Counted from the stretch's first letter, positions 1-6,507 are shown. The stretch: 10,838 nucleotides of DNA from DATELY01 sp035276085 (GCA_035276085.1 DATELY010000187.1:1-10838), one strand, 5' to 3'. Numbers and translations are program-made. The notes: generated from the sequence alone by a model not told the origin.

Positions 1-60
1 CGTGTTGGTCCCCTCCCCCGCACCGCGGGGGAGGGTTAGGGTGGGGGCACGGGTGGGGGC
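1..60 (-). repeat. Partial copy A of the GC-rich hairpin repeat, inside the oxidoreductase reading frame
   Basis: Read on the minus strand, this stretch matches the right half of the repeat at 1844-1950, 2906-3054 and 9385-9505: CCCCCACCCTAACCCTCCCC, then a short loop and GGGGGAGGGG. The strongest hairpin is CCCTCCCCCGC facing GCGGGGGAGGG near 10-37. It lies in the open frame of the oxidoreductase and adds a low-complexity peptide of the type PTLTLPRGAGEG. Confidence 0.7.
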
Positions 61-1788
61 AGGCTCGACATTCATACCGGCAATCCATTGCGGATCGATC
101 GTCACAGCATCAGCCGCCCGATGTGCATCCTGCCCCCAAACCCCCGCCTGCAGCACCGAATTCCAGAACGCCTCGAAATCATCGGCCCCTCCGGCAGGCG
201 TTCCACGCCGATAAACCGCCTCCCACCCTTGCTTCAGGCAATCCTTCATGCTCGCCCACGGCAGCTCCTTGTCGAACCCAAGGCGATGCGCGAGGTCCAG
301 GACGATGTCGCCCGTCGCCCGCGTGTCGTACAACGGCGCGACGACCGGCTGCGAAATCGCGCCCACGGGAAAGCCCACGCCAGGTTCAGGAAAATCATCG
401 CCCCAACTTTCCAGGTACGTGTGGCTCGGCAGAATGAGATCGGCACGCGCGGTCGTTTCATCCATGAAGCTCGATAGGCTGACGATGAACGGGATGTGCG
501 CGAGCGCCTCTTCGAATTTGGCTGCCGCGGGCAACGAGAACAGCGGATTCGTCTTGTTGAGAATGAGCACGTCGATGCGCCCTGCCCGCGCCTGCCGCAC
601 GAGCTCGGTCATCGTGCGATAGCTCGCGTAGCGGCTCGGCGCATCGGCCCCGACGATCGGTGCCGGATTGAACACGAGCCCACCGGCGACACCCAGACTG
701 CCGACCAGATAGTTCAGCGTGTTCACCGCCATCAGAATGTCGACACCATTCTTATGATTGGCGGCGCCGCCTCCGCCGATGGCAAGGCTCGGCTTCGTGC
801 CTGCAAAGCTGTCGGCCAGGCGTGCAATCGTGGCTGCAGGAACATCGGTTGCGTGCGCAACGCGCTCGGTGGAGTAGCGCGACAGTACGTTCGACCAGCC
901 GTCGCGGTCGGGACCTTTGTAATACCCTCCGTCGACGATGCGCCACGCGAGTCCGAGTGCCAGCAACCCTTCCGTGCCCGGCCGTGCAGGAATCCATTGA
1001 TCGGCGGCCGCGCCACTCAACGACATGCGCGGCTCGATCTGCACGAAGGTCCCGCGCACACCGCCCTGACCTTGACGGCTGTGACCAAACCCGATGCTGT
1101 GGTGGACAGGCGAAATCCACTGGCCCAGAAAATCGGCGCCGAAGCTCAGCAGATACCGCGTGTTCTTGATGTCGTAGTACGGCAGGTGCCGCTCGCCGAA
1201 CAGCCGCTCGTTGGCGGCATAGAGCGTGCTCGCGTGATCGAACTCATGGTGCAGCAGTCGCTCCGAGCCCAGCTGCTGCATGAAGCGCTCGAAGACGAGC
1301 GCGAGATGACCGCGAACGCCCTCGCTGAGCAGGCACACGCGATCGCCCGCATTCTTCGTGCGCAACGCACGCAGACGCTCGGCGACTTTCGACATCCCCT
1401 CTTCCCACGTCACGGGCTCGAACGCAGCTTGTCTGGATGAACGCAGCAAGGGCATCGACAACCGATCGGGGTTGTAGAGCACCTGCACTCCCGCCTGACC
1501 GAGCCCACACAGTCGTCCCTGGCTCACGGGATGCGCGGGGTTGCCTTGAATGATCTTGGGACGGCCCTCACGCGTGCGAACTGAAATGCCACAACCCGAC
1601 GAGCACATGGAACACACGCTGTTGTACCAAGTGGCGATCCCCGCGCTGAACTCTTCCGGCGGCACCGGATAGGGAATGAGGTGCTCCAACGGCTGCTTGA
1701 TCGATTCCGCCAGCATGAAGCCCGCGCCGACACCCACGCCGCCGACGCCAACGAGCTTCAGGAAATCTCTGCGATCCATGTTCGCCAT
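1..1788 (-). CDS. Tat-exported molybdopterin oxidoreductase family protein (ActB1/QrcB-like), 3' end outside window
   Basis: One frame is open on the minus strand from 1788 to the window edge, giving 596 residues with no stop. The N-terminus (MANMDRRDFLKLVGVGG) has an RRDFLK twin-arginine motif and a hydrophobic stretch, so export to the periplasm is expected. Cys59, Cys62, Cys66 and Cys94 fit the C-x2-C-x3-C-x27-C pattern of the N-terminal [4Fe-4S] site of the complex iron-sulfur molybdoenzyme family. The following sequence (LLSFGADFLGQW, QIEPRMSLSGAAADQWIPARPGTEG, LNKTNPLFSLP, LILPSHTYLESWGD) is typical of the family. No Cys stands at the usual molybdenum-ligand region (about residues 150-170, FDHASTLYAA), so it may carry no metal cofactor, as known for ActB of alternative complex III and reported for QrcB. 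The C-terminal dinucleotide-binding domain should lie beyond the window. Start 1788 is chosen over ATG 1779 because of a GGGG upstream; both keep the Tat motif. The pentaheme cytochrome gene upstream supports a quinol-oxidising complex. Confidence 0.88.
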   Translation of the reverse strand, partial: MANMDRRDFLKLVGVGGVGVGAGFMLAESIKQPLEHLIPYPVPPEEFSAGIATWYNSVCSMCSSGCGISVRTREGRPKIIQGNPAHPVSQGRLCGLGQAGVQVLYNPDRLSMPLLRSSRQAAFEPVTWEEGMSKVAERLRALRTKNAGDRVCLLSEGVRGHLALVFERFMQQLGSERLLHHEFDHASTLYAANERLFGERHLPYYDIKNTRYLLSFGADFLGQWISPVHHSIGFGHSRQGQGGVRGTFVQIEPRMSLSGAAADQWIPARPGTEGLLALGLAWRIVDGGYYKGPDRDGWSNVLSRYSTERVAHATDVPAATIARLADSFAGTKPSLAIGGGGAANHKNGVDILMAVNTLNYLVGSLGVAGGLVFNPAPIVGADAPSRYASYRTMTELVRQARAGRIDVLILNKTNPLFSLPAAAKFEEALAHIPFIVSLSSFMDETTARADLILPSHTYLESWGDDFPEPGVGFPVGAISQPVVAPLYDTRATGDIVLDLAHRLGFDKELPWASMKDCLKQGWEAVYRRGTPAGGADDFEAFWNSVLQAGVWGQDAHRAADAVTIDPQWIAGMNVEPAPTRAPTLTLPRGAGEGTNT

Positions 1789-1843
1789 CGCAACCCCGCT
1801 TCAGGTCCGAAGACAACTTGCCCCGTAATGACTGCTTCGATAC

Positions 1844-1950
1844 TGCACGTTGCGTCCCTTCCCCTGCGCCAGCGGGGCCGCTCATCGAGCGCGTCGCTCA
1901 ACCAAGCACCCCCACCCTAGCCCTCCCCCGCTATCGCAAGGGCGGGAACG
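1844..1950 (+). repeat. Copy B of the GC-rich hairpin repeat, between the cytochrome and oxidoreductase genes
   Basis: It starts with TGCACGTTGCGTCCCTTCCC and ends with CCCTCCCCCGCTATCGCAAG and GGCGGGAACG, shared with copies C and D. Each end can form a GC-rich hairpin. It fills most of the 174-bp gap between the cytochrome stop (1963) and the oxidoreductase start (1788). Transcribed with the operon, the hairpins could protect the upstream mRNA or lower expression of the distal gene; that effect is inferred. Confidence 0.8.
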
Positions 1951-1962
1951 GAAATGCCCTCC

Positions 1963-2502
1963 TTATTTGTGGCATGTCCAGCAATCGATCCCGTTCTCGA
2001 CGCCGTGCTGCTTGTGGCACTCGAGACACCAGCCCATCTGCAACGGTGCAACCCGCTCCACGCGGCTCATCGTTTCCACCGGCCCGTGGCACGTCTGGCA
2101 GGCGATGTTGGCTTGCACATGACGCTTGTGCGGGAAGTAGACGAAGTCCGGCAGATCGTGCACCTTGATCCATGGGATCGGCTGGTCGTTGTCCCAGTAG
2201 TCCATGAGTTTCCTGATCTGCGGCCGATCCTTCGCCACGACGGCGTGACAGCCAACGCACCTGCTGACACTCGGAACGCCCGCGCTGATCGAGCGGCGTG
2301 CCTGAACGTGGCAGTACTGACAGGGAATGGCGTTGTCGCCCGCGTGGATCTTGTGACTGAACTCGATGGGCTGCTTTGGGCGCGTCGCGGGGAAGAACGC
2401 AGCATCTGCCCAGAAACCCACGAGCACGCCGATGAGCCCGACGACGAGCGCCAGTGCCGGTCGTTTGAGCGCTCGCAAGGCAGGCACGATGGAAACGCCC
2501 AT
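1963..2502 (-). CDS. Membrane-anchored pentaheme cytochrome c (ActA-like, cytochrome c3/c7 family)
   Basis: This 179-residue protein has five CxxCH haem c sites: CQYCH 61-65, CVGCH 82-86, CQTCH 135-139, CLECH 159-163 and CWTCH 174-178. One hydrophobic segment at about residues 15-36 would serve as an uncleaved anchor, leaving the haems in the periplasm. Extra histidines in FSHKIH (48-53) and FPHKRH (123-128) suit bis-His ligation. The haem count, the length and the MGWCLECHK block resemble ActA, the pentaheme subunit of alternative complex III. The likely role is passing electrons from a quinol-oxidising membrane complex to a cytochrome c or directly to the caa3 oxidase. The start is set by GAGGA five bases ahead of the ATG. 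The gene lies 7 nt after the GldC-like gene and before the oxidoreductase, on the same strand. Pentaheme type is certain; ActA identity is likely but not proven. Confidence 0.93.
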   Translation of the reverse strand: MGVSIVPALRALKRPALALVVGLIGVLVGFWADAAFFPATRPKQPIEFSHKIHAGDNAIPCQYCHVQARRSISAGVPSVSRCVGCHAVVAKDRPQIRKLMDYWDNDQPIPWIKVHDLPDFVYFPHKRHVQANIACQTCHGPVETMSRVERVAPLQMGWCLECHKQHGVENGIDCWTCHK

Positions 2503-2506
2503 GGGT

Positions 2507-2511
2507 TCCTC
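2507..2511 (-). promoter_or_regulatory. Ribosome binding site of the pentaheme cytochrome, overlapping the upstream stop codon
   Basis: On the minus strand the sequence reads TGAGGAACCC then ATG. The GAGGA Shine-Dalgarno overlaps the TGA stop of the GldC-like gene at 2510-2512. Ribosomes finishing the first gene sit on the binding site of the second, a typical arrangement for translational coupling. Confidence 0.7.
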
Positions 2512-2842
2512 ATCGCAGTCCGAGACTGTCGCCGAACTGGTTACCGAAGTCGCGGATCGACTGCGACATCGATGCGTTCTGCGTGGCTCGCAGATAGGTA
2601 TCCGCGATCTTGTGCAGCACCTGATACACGAAGGCGTTCATGTCCTCGACGGTCATGTCGCGCGTCCACAGATCGATGGCAGCGGTCGTCTGCTTCTCGC
2701 TGTCCCAGAGTGCGAGCATCATCGATTGACACGTGGCGGGACTGGGATGCGGTGTATCCGCGGCCTGCCATTCGATGCGGGTCGCGATGTTCTCGGTGTC
2801 CAGATCGACCGTCAGCCGGATCTCGGCGGTTCTTGACGTCAT
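2510..2842 (-). CDS. gldC: GldC-like protein
   Basis: This is a 110-residue soluble protein without signal peptide or membrane segment. The start (MTSRTAEIRLTVDLDTENI), the IEWQAAD block (23-29), SMMLALWDSEKQTTAAIDLWTRDM (40-63) and the C-terminal IRDFGNQFGDSLGL (96-109) match what I recall of GldC, described from Flavobacterium gliding loci, along nearly its full length of about 110 residues. GldC is small, probably cytoplasmic, of unknown biochemical role, and homologues occur in non-gliding bacteria, so gliding should not be inferred. ATG 2842 is preferred over an upstream in-frame start near 2893 because the family begins at this point; its Shine-Dalgarno is weak. It is the first gene of the operon with the pentaheme cytochrome and the molybdopterin-family protein, so an assembly or maturation role for that complex is a fair guess. 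Confidence 0.85.
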   Translation of the reverse strand: MTSRTAEIRLTVDLDTENIATRIEWQAADTPHPSPATCQSMMLALWDSEKQTTAAIDLWTRDMTVEDMNAFVYQVLHKIADTYLRATQNASMSQSIRDFGNQFGDSLGLR

Positions 2843-2905
2843 GACACGGGCCTGCTTGGATCCACGGCGGGGCAAGCTCGTGAGCTGTAACAAGCCGCTC
2901 TGTAT

Positions 2906-3054
2906 TGCAAGTTGCGTCCCTTCCCCTGCGGCAGCGCCGGGAACGACCGGAGGAAGTGGCGCGCCAGGACAGGATGGGGGCCACTCATCGAGCGCATCGC
3001 TCTATCAAACTCCCCCACCCCAACCCTCCCCCGCTGTCGCAAGGGAGGGAGCCG
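2906..3054 (+). repeat. Copy C of the GC-rich hairpin repeat, between two divergent genes
   Basis: It shares TGCAAGTTGCGTCCCTTCCC at the left and CCCTCCCCCGCTGTCGCAAG plus GGAGGGAGCCGG at the right with the other copies. Compared with copy D it carries about 25-30 extra bases after the first hairpin. It occupies the 291-bp space between the divergent GldC-like gene (start 2842) and the DUF2909-like gene (start 3134), where promoters for both would be expected. I see no convincing sigma-70 promoter. Confidence 0.8.
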
Positions 3055-3133
3055 GAGCGCAGGATTGAGCTGATCGTTACAGATCACCAGCCTGCTGCGG
3101 CGCAACTGGGCTATGCCGATAGGGACAACCTCG

Positions 3134-3340
3134 ATGCTCAATGTGCTCATCATCGTGGTCATGATCGGGATACTCGTGAGTCTGGGCGCGGGCTTGTTCT
3201 TTCTCGTGCGCGACCGCGGCCGATCGGAACGAACGGTCGTTTCGCTGACCATCCGCGTCGCCCTGTCCGTCTTGTTGCTCGTGTTACTCGCATGGGGCTT
3301 TTTTGCCAGAAGCGGTTGGCGGTTAGCGGTTGGCGGTTAG
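3134..3340 (+). CDS. Twin-transmembrane protein, DUF2909-like
   Basis: This 68-residue protein has two hydrophobic helices (about residues 2-24 and 38-59) joined by a charged loop (RDRGRSER). It matches the small twin-transmembrane DUF2909 family, which in many gammaproteobacteria lies convergently beside coxC and is thought to be linked to the oxidase; its function is unknown. ATG 3134 has AGGGA 8 nt upstream and gives the normal family start (MLNVLIIVVM); ATG 3113 in the same frame has no such site. The last residues (SGWRLAVGG) and the TAG stop are encoded by the left arm of the heptamer palindrome at 3311-3400, so the natural C-terminus may have been replaced. It is the only plus-strand gene I can support here. 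Confidence 0.8.
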   Translation: MLNVLIIVVMIGILVSLGAGLFFLVRDRGRSERTVVSLTIRVALSVLLLVLLAWGFFARSGWRLAVGG

Positions 3341-3400
3341 TTCAGAAAGCGTGAGGGTGACTTGCTTTCACTAACCGCTAACCGCCAACCGCTAACCGCT
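3311..3400. terminator. Heptamer-built palindrome between convergent genes, likely bidirectional terminator
   Basis: The left arm (3311-3340) is built of GCGGTTG and GCGGTTA heptamers; the right arm (3371-3400) is its reverse complement at 27 of 30 positions. Two of the three differences would still pair as G-U in RNA read from the plus strand. The 30-nt loop holds a further 6-bp stem, GAAAGC (3345-3350) with GCTTTC (3364-3369). It separates the ends of the DUF2909-like gene (stop inside the left arm) and coxC (stop at 3406). There is no clear T-run, so termination is inferred from position and stem strength. Confidence 0.65.
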
Positions 3401-3405
3401 TCCTC

Positions 3406-4290
3406 CTAAAACCAATACACAAACGTAAACAAACACACCCAGACCACGTCGACGAAGTGCCAGTACCAGCTCGTCGCCTCGAAGGCGAAGTGATTGTCCG
3501 GCGTGAAGTGGCCGTTGAGGATGCGTAGCATCATCACGGTCAACATGATTGCGCCGAGCGTGACGTGCGCACCGTGGAATCCGGTCAGCATGTAGAACGT
3601 CGAGCCGTAAATTCCCGATGACAGGCCCAGCCCGAGCTCACGATGAGCGTGCACGTACTCGATGGCCTGGAGCGTCAGGAAGGTCACACCGAGCGCGATC
3701 GTGACGCCCAGCCAGAGCTTCAAATGGGCTCTGCGATTGCGCCTGAGCGCCCAGTGCGCGAGCGTGATCGTGCCGCTGCTCGACACGAGGATCACCGTGT
3801 TGATGAAGGGCAGTCCCCATGCCTTCATCGCTTCGGTGGCCGTGCCACCGGGCGTCATGAACAGTGGCCAGGTGTCCGCGAAGTTGGGCCACAGCAACAA
3901 GTGCGTTTCGAGCTTGTCGCCCGCACCCGCCAACCACGGCACCGAGACCATGCGGGCGTAGAACAGTGCGCCGAAGAAGGCCGCAAAGAACATCACTTCC
4001 GACGTGATGAACCAGAGCATGCTCAGGCGGAAGGAGCGGTCGAGCTGATGACTCACGAGCCCGCGGAGCGATTCCCGAATCACGGTCCCGAACCAACCGA
4101 ACATCATGAACGCGAGAATGGCGAGCCCGGCATAGAAGATCAGCAGACCGGAGTAGCCCGAGGCGGCCACTTTTCCCGTGTGCTGGTGAATCAGCGTGGC
4201 GGCACCGAAGGCAGTCAGGAACAGGGCGACGGAGCCGACGATCGGCCACACGCTTTGATGGGGTACGTAGTAGCGCGGTGCTTCGCTCAT
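3406..4290 (-). CDS. coxC: Cytochrome c oxidase subunit III
   Basis: The 294-residue membrane protein is the third core subunit of the haem-copper oxidase. It supports stability and proton uptake of subunit I and carries no redox centre. Hallmarks are the start MSEAPRYYVPHQSVWP, the conserved glutamate in FITSEVMFFAAFFGALFYAR (Glu98), LQAIEYVHA with Glu211, the HGAHV motif (239-243) and the C-terminal WYWHFVDVVWVCLFTFVYW. About seven hydrophobic helices are visible, the normal number. The ATG overlaps the ctaG stop by 4 nt (ATGA), and AGG lies a short way upstream. The much longer open frame reaching 4992 is out-of-frame read-through of ctaG and ctaD. It is the last gene of the oxidase operon and runs up to the heptamer palindrome. 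Confidence 0.97.
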   Translation of the reverse strand: MSEAPRYYVPHQSVWPIVGSVALFLTAFGAATLIHQHTGKVAASGYSGLLIFYAGLAILAFMMFGWFGTVIRESLRGLVSHQLDRSFRLSMLWFITSEVMFFAAFFGALFYARMVSVPWLAGAGDKLETHLLLWPNFADTWPLFMTPGGTATEAMKAWGLPFINTVILVSSSGTITLAHWALRRNRRAHLKLWLGVTIALGVTFLTLQAIEYVHAHRELGLGLSSGIYGSTFYMLTGFHGAHVTLGAIMLTVMMLRILNGHFTPDNHFAFEATSWYWHFVDVVWVCLFTFVYWF

Positions 4291-4859
4291 GAGGACGACC
4301 TGCGCGGACTTGCACCGACATTCGACGCGTGAGCTTCGGTAACGGGGAACATCGTGTACGAGAGCGTCAACGTGTGAACACGATCGGGCAGATCGGTGCC
4401 CAGATAGAACCTCACCGGCATTTCCACTGCCGCGCCCGCCTCCAGCCGTTGCTGCGAGAAGCAGAAGCACTCCAGCTTGTTGAGATAGGGCGCGGCGATT
4501 CCCGGCGCAACGCTGGGCACGGCTTGACCGATCACTGGAGTAGCGGCTCGATTGCGCGCGTAGAACTGGACGGTGGTCACCGTGCCCAACCGTACTCGCA
4601 ACTCTTTGTCGACAGGCCTGAACTCCCACGGCATGCCATTGGCGACCTGCGCAAGAAATTGAATCTTCACTTTGCGCTCCGTCGGCGCTCCAGCCGGTTC
4701 GAATGCACGAGCACGAACGGACGTTCGGCCATTCAGCCCTGTCAGCTCGCAGAACGTCTCGTAGAGCGGTACGAGCGCGAATGCAAAGCCAAACATGCCG
4801 GCGGCCAGCACCAGCAGCATTCGTACCTGCCTGCGCTTGTTGTTGCCGGTGGGCGTCAT
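4287..4859 (-). CDS. ctaG: Cytochrome c oxidase assembly protein CtaG/Cox11
   Basis: This 190-residue copper chaperone inserts CuB into subunit I. It has one N-terminal membrane helix (about 14-33) and a periplasmic domain. Copper-binding hallmarks are CFCFSQQ with Cys131 and Cys133 and the conserved Cys37 in YETFCELTG just after the helix. The VPLYETFC, WEFRP and LTLSYTMFPV blocks are typical of the family. The ATG at 4857-4859 overlaps the ctaD TGA (ATGA), and its own TGA overlaps the coxC ATG in the same way, so translation of the three genes is probably coupled. The tail (about 175-190, ASNVGASPRRSSS) looks unconserved. The longer frame extending to 5900 is antisense-free read-through over ctaD and is not coding. 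Confidence 0.96.
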   Translation of the reverse strand: MTPTGNNKRRQVRMLLVLAAGMFGFAFALVPLYETFCELTGLNGRTSVRARAFEPAGAPTERKVKIQFLAQVANGMPWEFRPVDKELRVRLGTVTTVQFYARNRAATPVIGQAVPSVAPGIAAPYLNKLECFCFSQQRLEAGAAVEMPVRFYLGTDLPDRVHTLTLSYTMFPVTEAHASNVGASPRRSSS

Positions 4860-6493
4860 CGCAGTCGAGCTCCGCCGCCTGCGCGCACCGACTCGGTCGG
4901 AAAATGCTCCTCGAGCGCTGCCAGATCCGGCGGTGTTTCGAACGTGTGATGCGGTGCCGGTGAAGGAATGGTCCACTCCAGCCCACGCGCACCCTCCCAC
5001 ACCTGGTCGCTCGCCTTGGCTCCGCCGCGAATCGTCTGGATGACGATGAACAGGAACAAGAGCTGCGTGAGACCGAGAATCGCGGCGCCGATGCTCGAGA
5101 CCATGTTGAAATCGGCGAACGCCACCGAATAGTCGACGATCCGCCGCGGCATGCCGGCGAGCCCGGAGAAGTGCATCGGGAAGAATGTCAGGTTGACGCC
5201 CAGCGTCGCCAACCAGAAGTGGATCTTGCCCAACCGCTCGTTGTAGCGGTGGCCCGTCCACTTCGGCAGCCAGTAGTACACCGCCGCCATCGTGCCGAAG
5301 ATCGCCCCGGGATAGAGCACATAGTGGAAGTGCGCGACGACGAAGAACGTGTCTTGGTACTGGAAGTCGGCCGGCACCAGCGCGAGCATCAAGCCGGAAA
5401 AACCGCCGATGGTGAACATCACGACGAAGCCCAGCGCGAACAGCATCGGCGTTTCGAAGGTCATCGAGCCGCGCCACATCGTGGCGACCCAGTTGAACAC
5501 CTTCACGCCGGTGGGAACGGCGATGAGCATCGTGGCATACATGAACATCAACTCCGCGGCCAGCGGCATGCCGGTCGCGAACATGTGATGTCCCCAGACG
5601 ATGAACGACAGGAATGCGATCGACAGGATCGCGTAGACCATCGAGTGATAGCCGAACAGCGGCTTGCGGGCGAAGGTCGGGATGATCTGCGAGGCGATGC
5701 CGAAGCCGGGCAGGATCATGATGTAGACCTCGGGGTGACCGAAGAACCAGAAGACGTGCTGGAACATCACCGGATCGCCGCCGCCGGCGGCCGAGAAAAA
5801 GCTCGTGCCGAAGTGACGATCCGTCAACACCATGGTGACCGCTGCTGCCAGCACCGGCATCACCATGATCAGCAGGAAGGCGGTGACCAGCCACGTCCAC
5901 ACGAACAGCGGCATTTTCATCAACGTCATGCCGGGCGCACGCAGGTTGACGATCGTGACGATGATGTTGATCGCGCCGAGCACCGAAGAGATACCCATCA
6001 GGTGTACGCCGAAGACGAAGTAGTCGGTGCTCGGCGGGCCGTAGGTGGTCGACAGCGGCGCGTAGAACGTCCAGCCGAAGTTCGGCGCACCCCCTTCCAT
6101 GAACAATGACGACAGCAACATTGCAAACGCAAACGGGAGCAGCCAGAAGCTGAAGTTGTTGACGCGCGGCAGCGCCATGTCCGGCGCGCCGATCATGAGC
6201 GGGATCATCCAGTTGGCGAGGCCGACGAACGCCGGCATCACGGCCCCGAACACCATGACCAATCCGTGCAGGGTCACCATCTGGTTGTAGAACTCAGGGT
6301 GCAAGAGCTGCAGGCCCGGCTGAAACAACTCAGCGCGGATGATCATCGCCATCGCACCGGCGATGAAGAACAACGTGAAGCTCAGCCACAGATACAGCGT
6401 GCCGATGTCCTTGTGGTTGGTGGTCAGCACCCAGCGCGAGGCAAAGCGCATCACTGGATTGCGATCGGTGGCGGGCTGCGCATGTGCGTGCAT
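4856..6493 (-). CDS. ctaD: Cytochrome c oxidase subunit I (CoxA/CtaD)
   Basis: The 545-residue catalytic subunit reduces O2 to water at the haem a3-CuB site and pumps protons. Every expected residue is present: haem a ligands His76 (TLHGLVMVF) and His390, haem a3 ligand His388 (VVAHFHYVL), and CuB ligands His253, His302 and His303. Tyr257, which cross-links to the CuB histidine, lies in FGHPEVYIMILPGFG. D-channel residues are Asp105 (IGAPDMALPRVNN) and Glu255; the K-channel lysine is Lys331 (PTGVKVFNW). This marks an A1-type oxidase, closest in look to Pseudomonas-type aa3/caa3 enzymes. The start has GAGGT 9 nt upstream, overlapping the coxB stop. The C-terminal 45 residues are hydrophilic and poorly conserved. 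Second gene of the operon. Confidence 0.98.
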   Translation of the reverse strand: MHAHAQPATDRNPVMRFASRWVLTTNHKDIGTLYLWLSFTLFFIAGAMAMIIRAELFQPGLQLLHPEFYNQMVTLHGLVMVFGAVMPAFVGLANWMIPLMIGAPDMALPRVNNFSFWLLPFAFAMLLSSLFMEGGAPNFGWTFYAPLSTTYGPPSTDYFVFGVHLMGISSVLGAINIIVTIVNLRAPGMTLMKMPLFVWTWLVTAFLLIMVMPVLAAAVTMVLTDRHFGTSFFSAAGGGDPVMFQHVFWFFGHPEVYIMILPGFGIASQIIPTFARKPLFGYHSMVYAILSIAFLSFIVWGHHMFATGMPLAAELMFMYATMLIAVPTGVKVFNWVATMWRGSMTFETPMLFALGFVVMFTIGGFSGLMLALVPADFQYQDTFFVVAHFHYVLYPGAIFGTMAAVYYWLPKWTGHRYNERLGKIHFWLATLGVNLTFFPMHFSGLAGMPRRIVDYSVAFADFNMVSSIGAAILGLTQLLFLFIVIQTIRGGAKASDQVWEGARGLEWTIPSPAPHHTFETPPDLAALEEHFPTESVRAGGGARLR

Positions 6494-6502
6494 TGGCGCG
6501 AT

Positions 6503-6507
6503 ACCTC
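6503..6507 (-). promoter_or_regulatory. Ribosome binding site of ctaD
   Basis: GAGGT on the minus strand lies 9 nt before the ctaD ATG and overlaps the coxB TGA (6506-6508). It fixes the subunit I start at MHAHAQPATD. Confidence 0.6.

Noticed and set aside
496..1440. 314-residue plus-strand open frame
   Set aside because: It is antisense to the molybdopterin-family gene, Arg/Ala/His-rich, with no family motif; a product of GC-rich codon bias.
1..2842. Gliding-motility locus suggested by the GldC-like gene
   Set aside because: No other gld or spr genes are present and the neighbours are respiratory, so gliding is not supported.
1954..2844. 296-residue plus-strand open frame
   Set aside because: It is antisense to both the pentaheme cytochrome and the GldC-like gene, which have strong motifs.
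3311..3400. Possible CRISPR or telomere-like array
   Set aside because: The 7-bp units are contiguous without spacers and arranged as a palindrome, so neither a CRISPR array nor a simple tandem array fits.
4291..4992. Minus-strand extension of the coxC frame to 528 residues
   Set aside because: It overlaps ctaG and the end of ctaD out of frame; subunit III starts at MSEAPRYYVP (4290).
4860..5900. Minus-strand extension of the ctaG frame to 537 residues
   Set aside because: The upstream part overlaps ctaD in another frame and is not membrane-like; CtaG normally begins at the short N-terminus at 4859.
5171..6109. 312-residue His/Arg/Glu-rich plus-strand open frame
   Set aside because: Antisense to ctaD; its charged, repetitive composition mirrors hydrophobic codons of subunit I.
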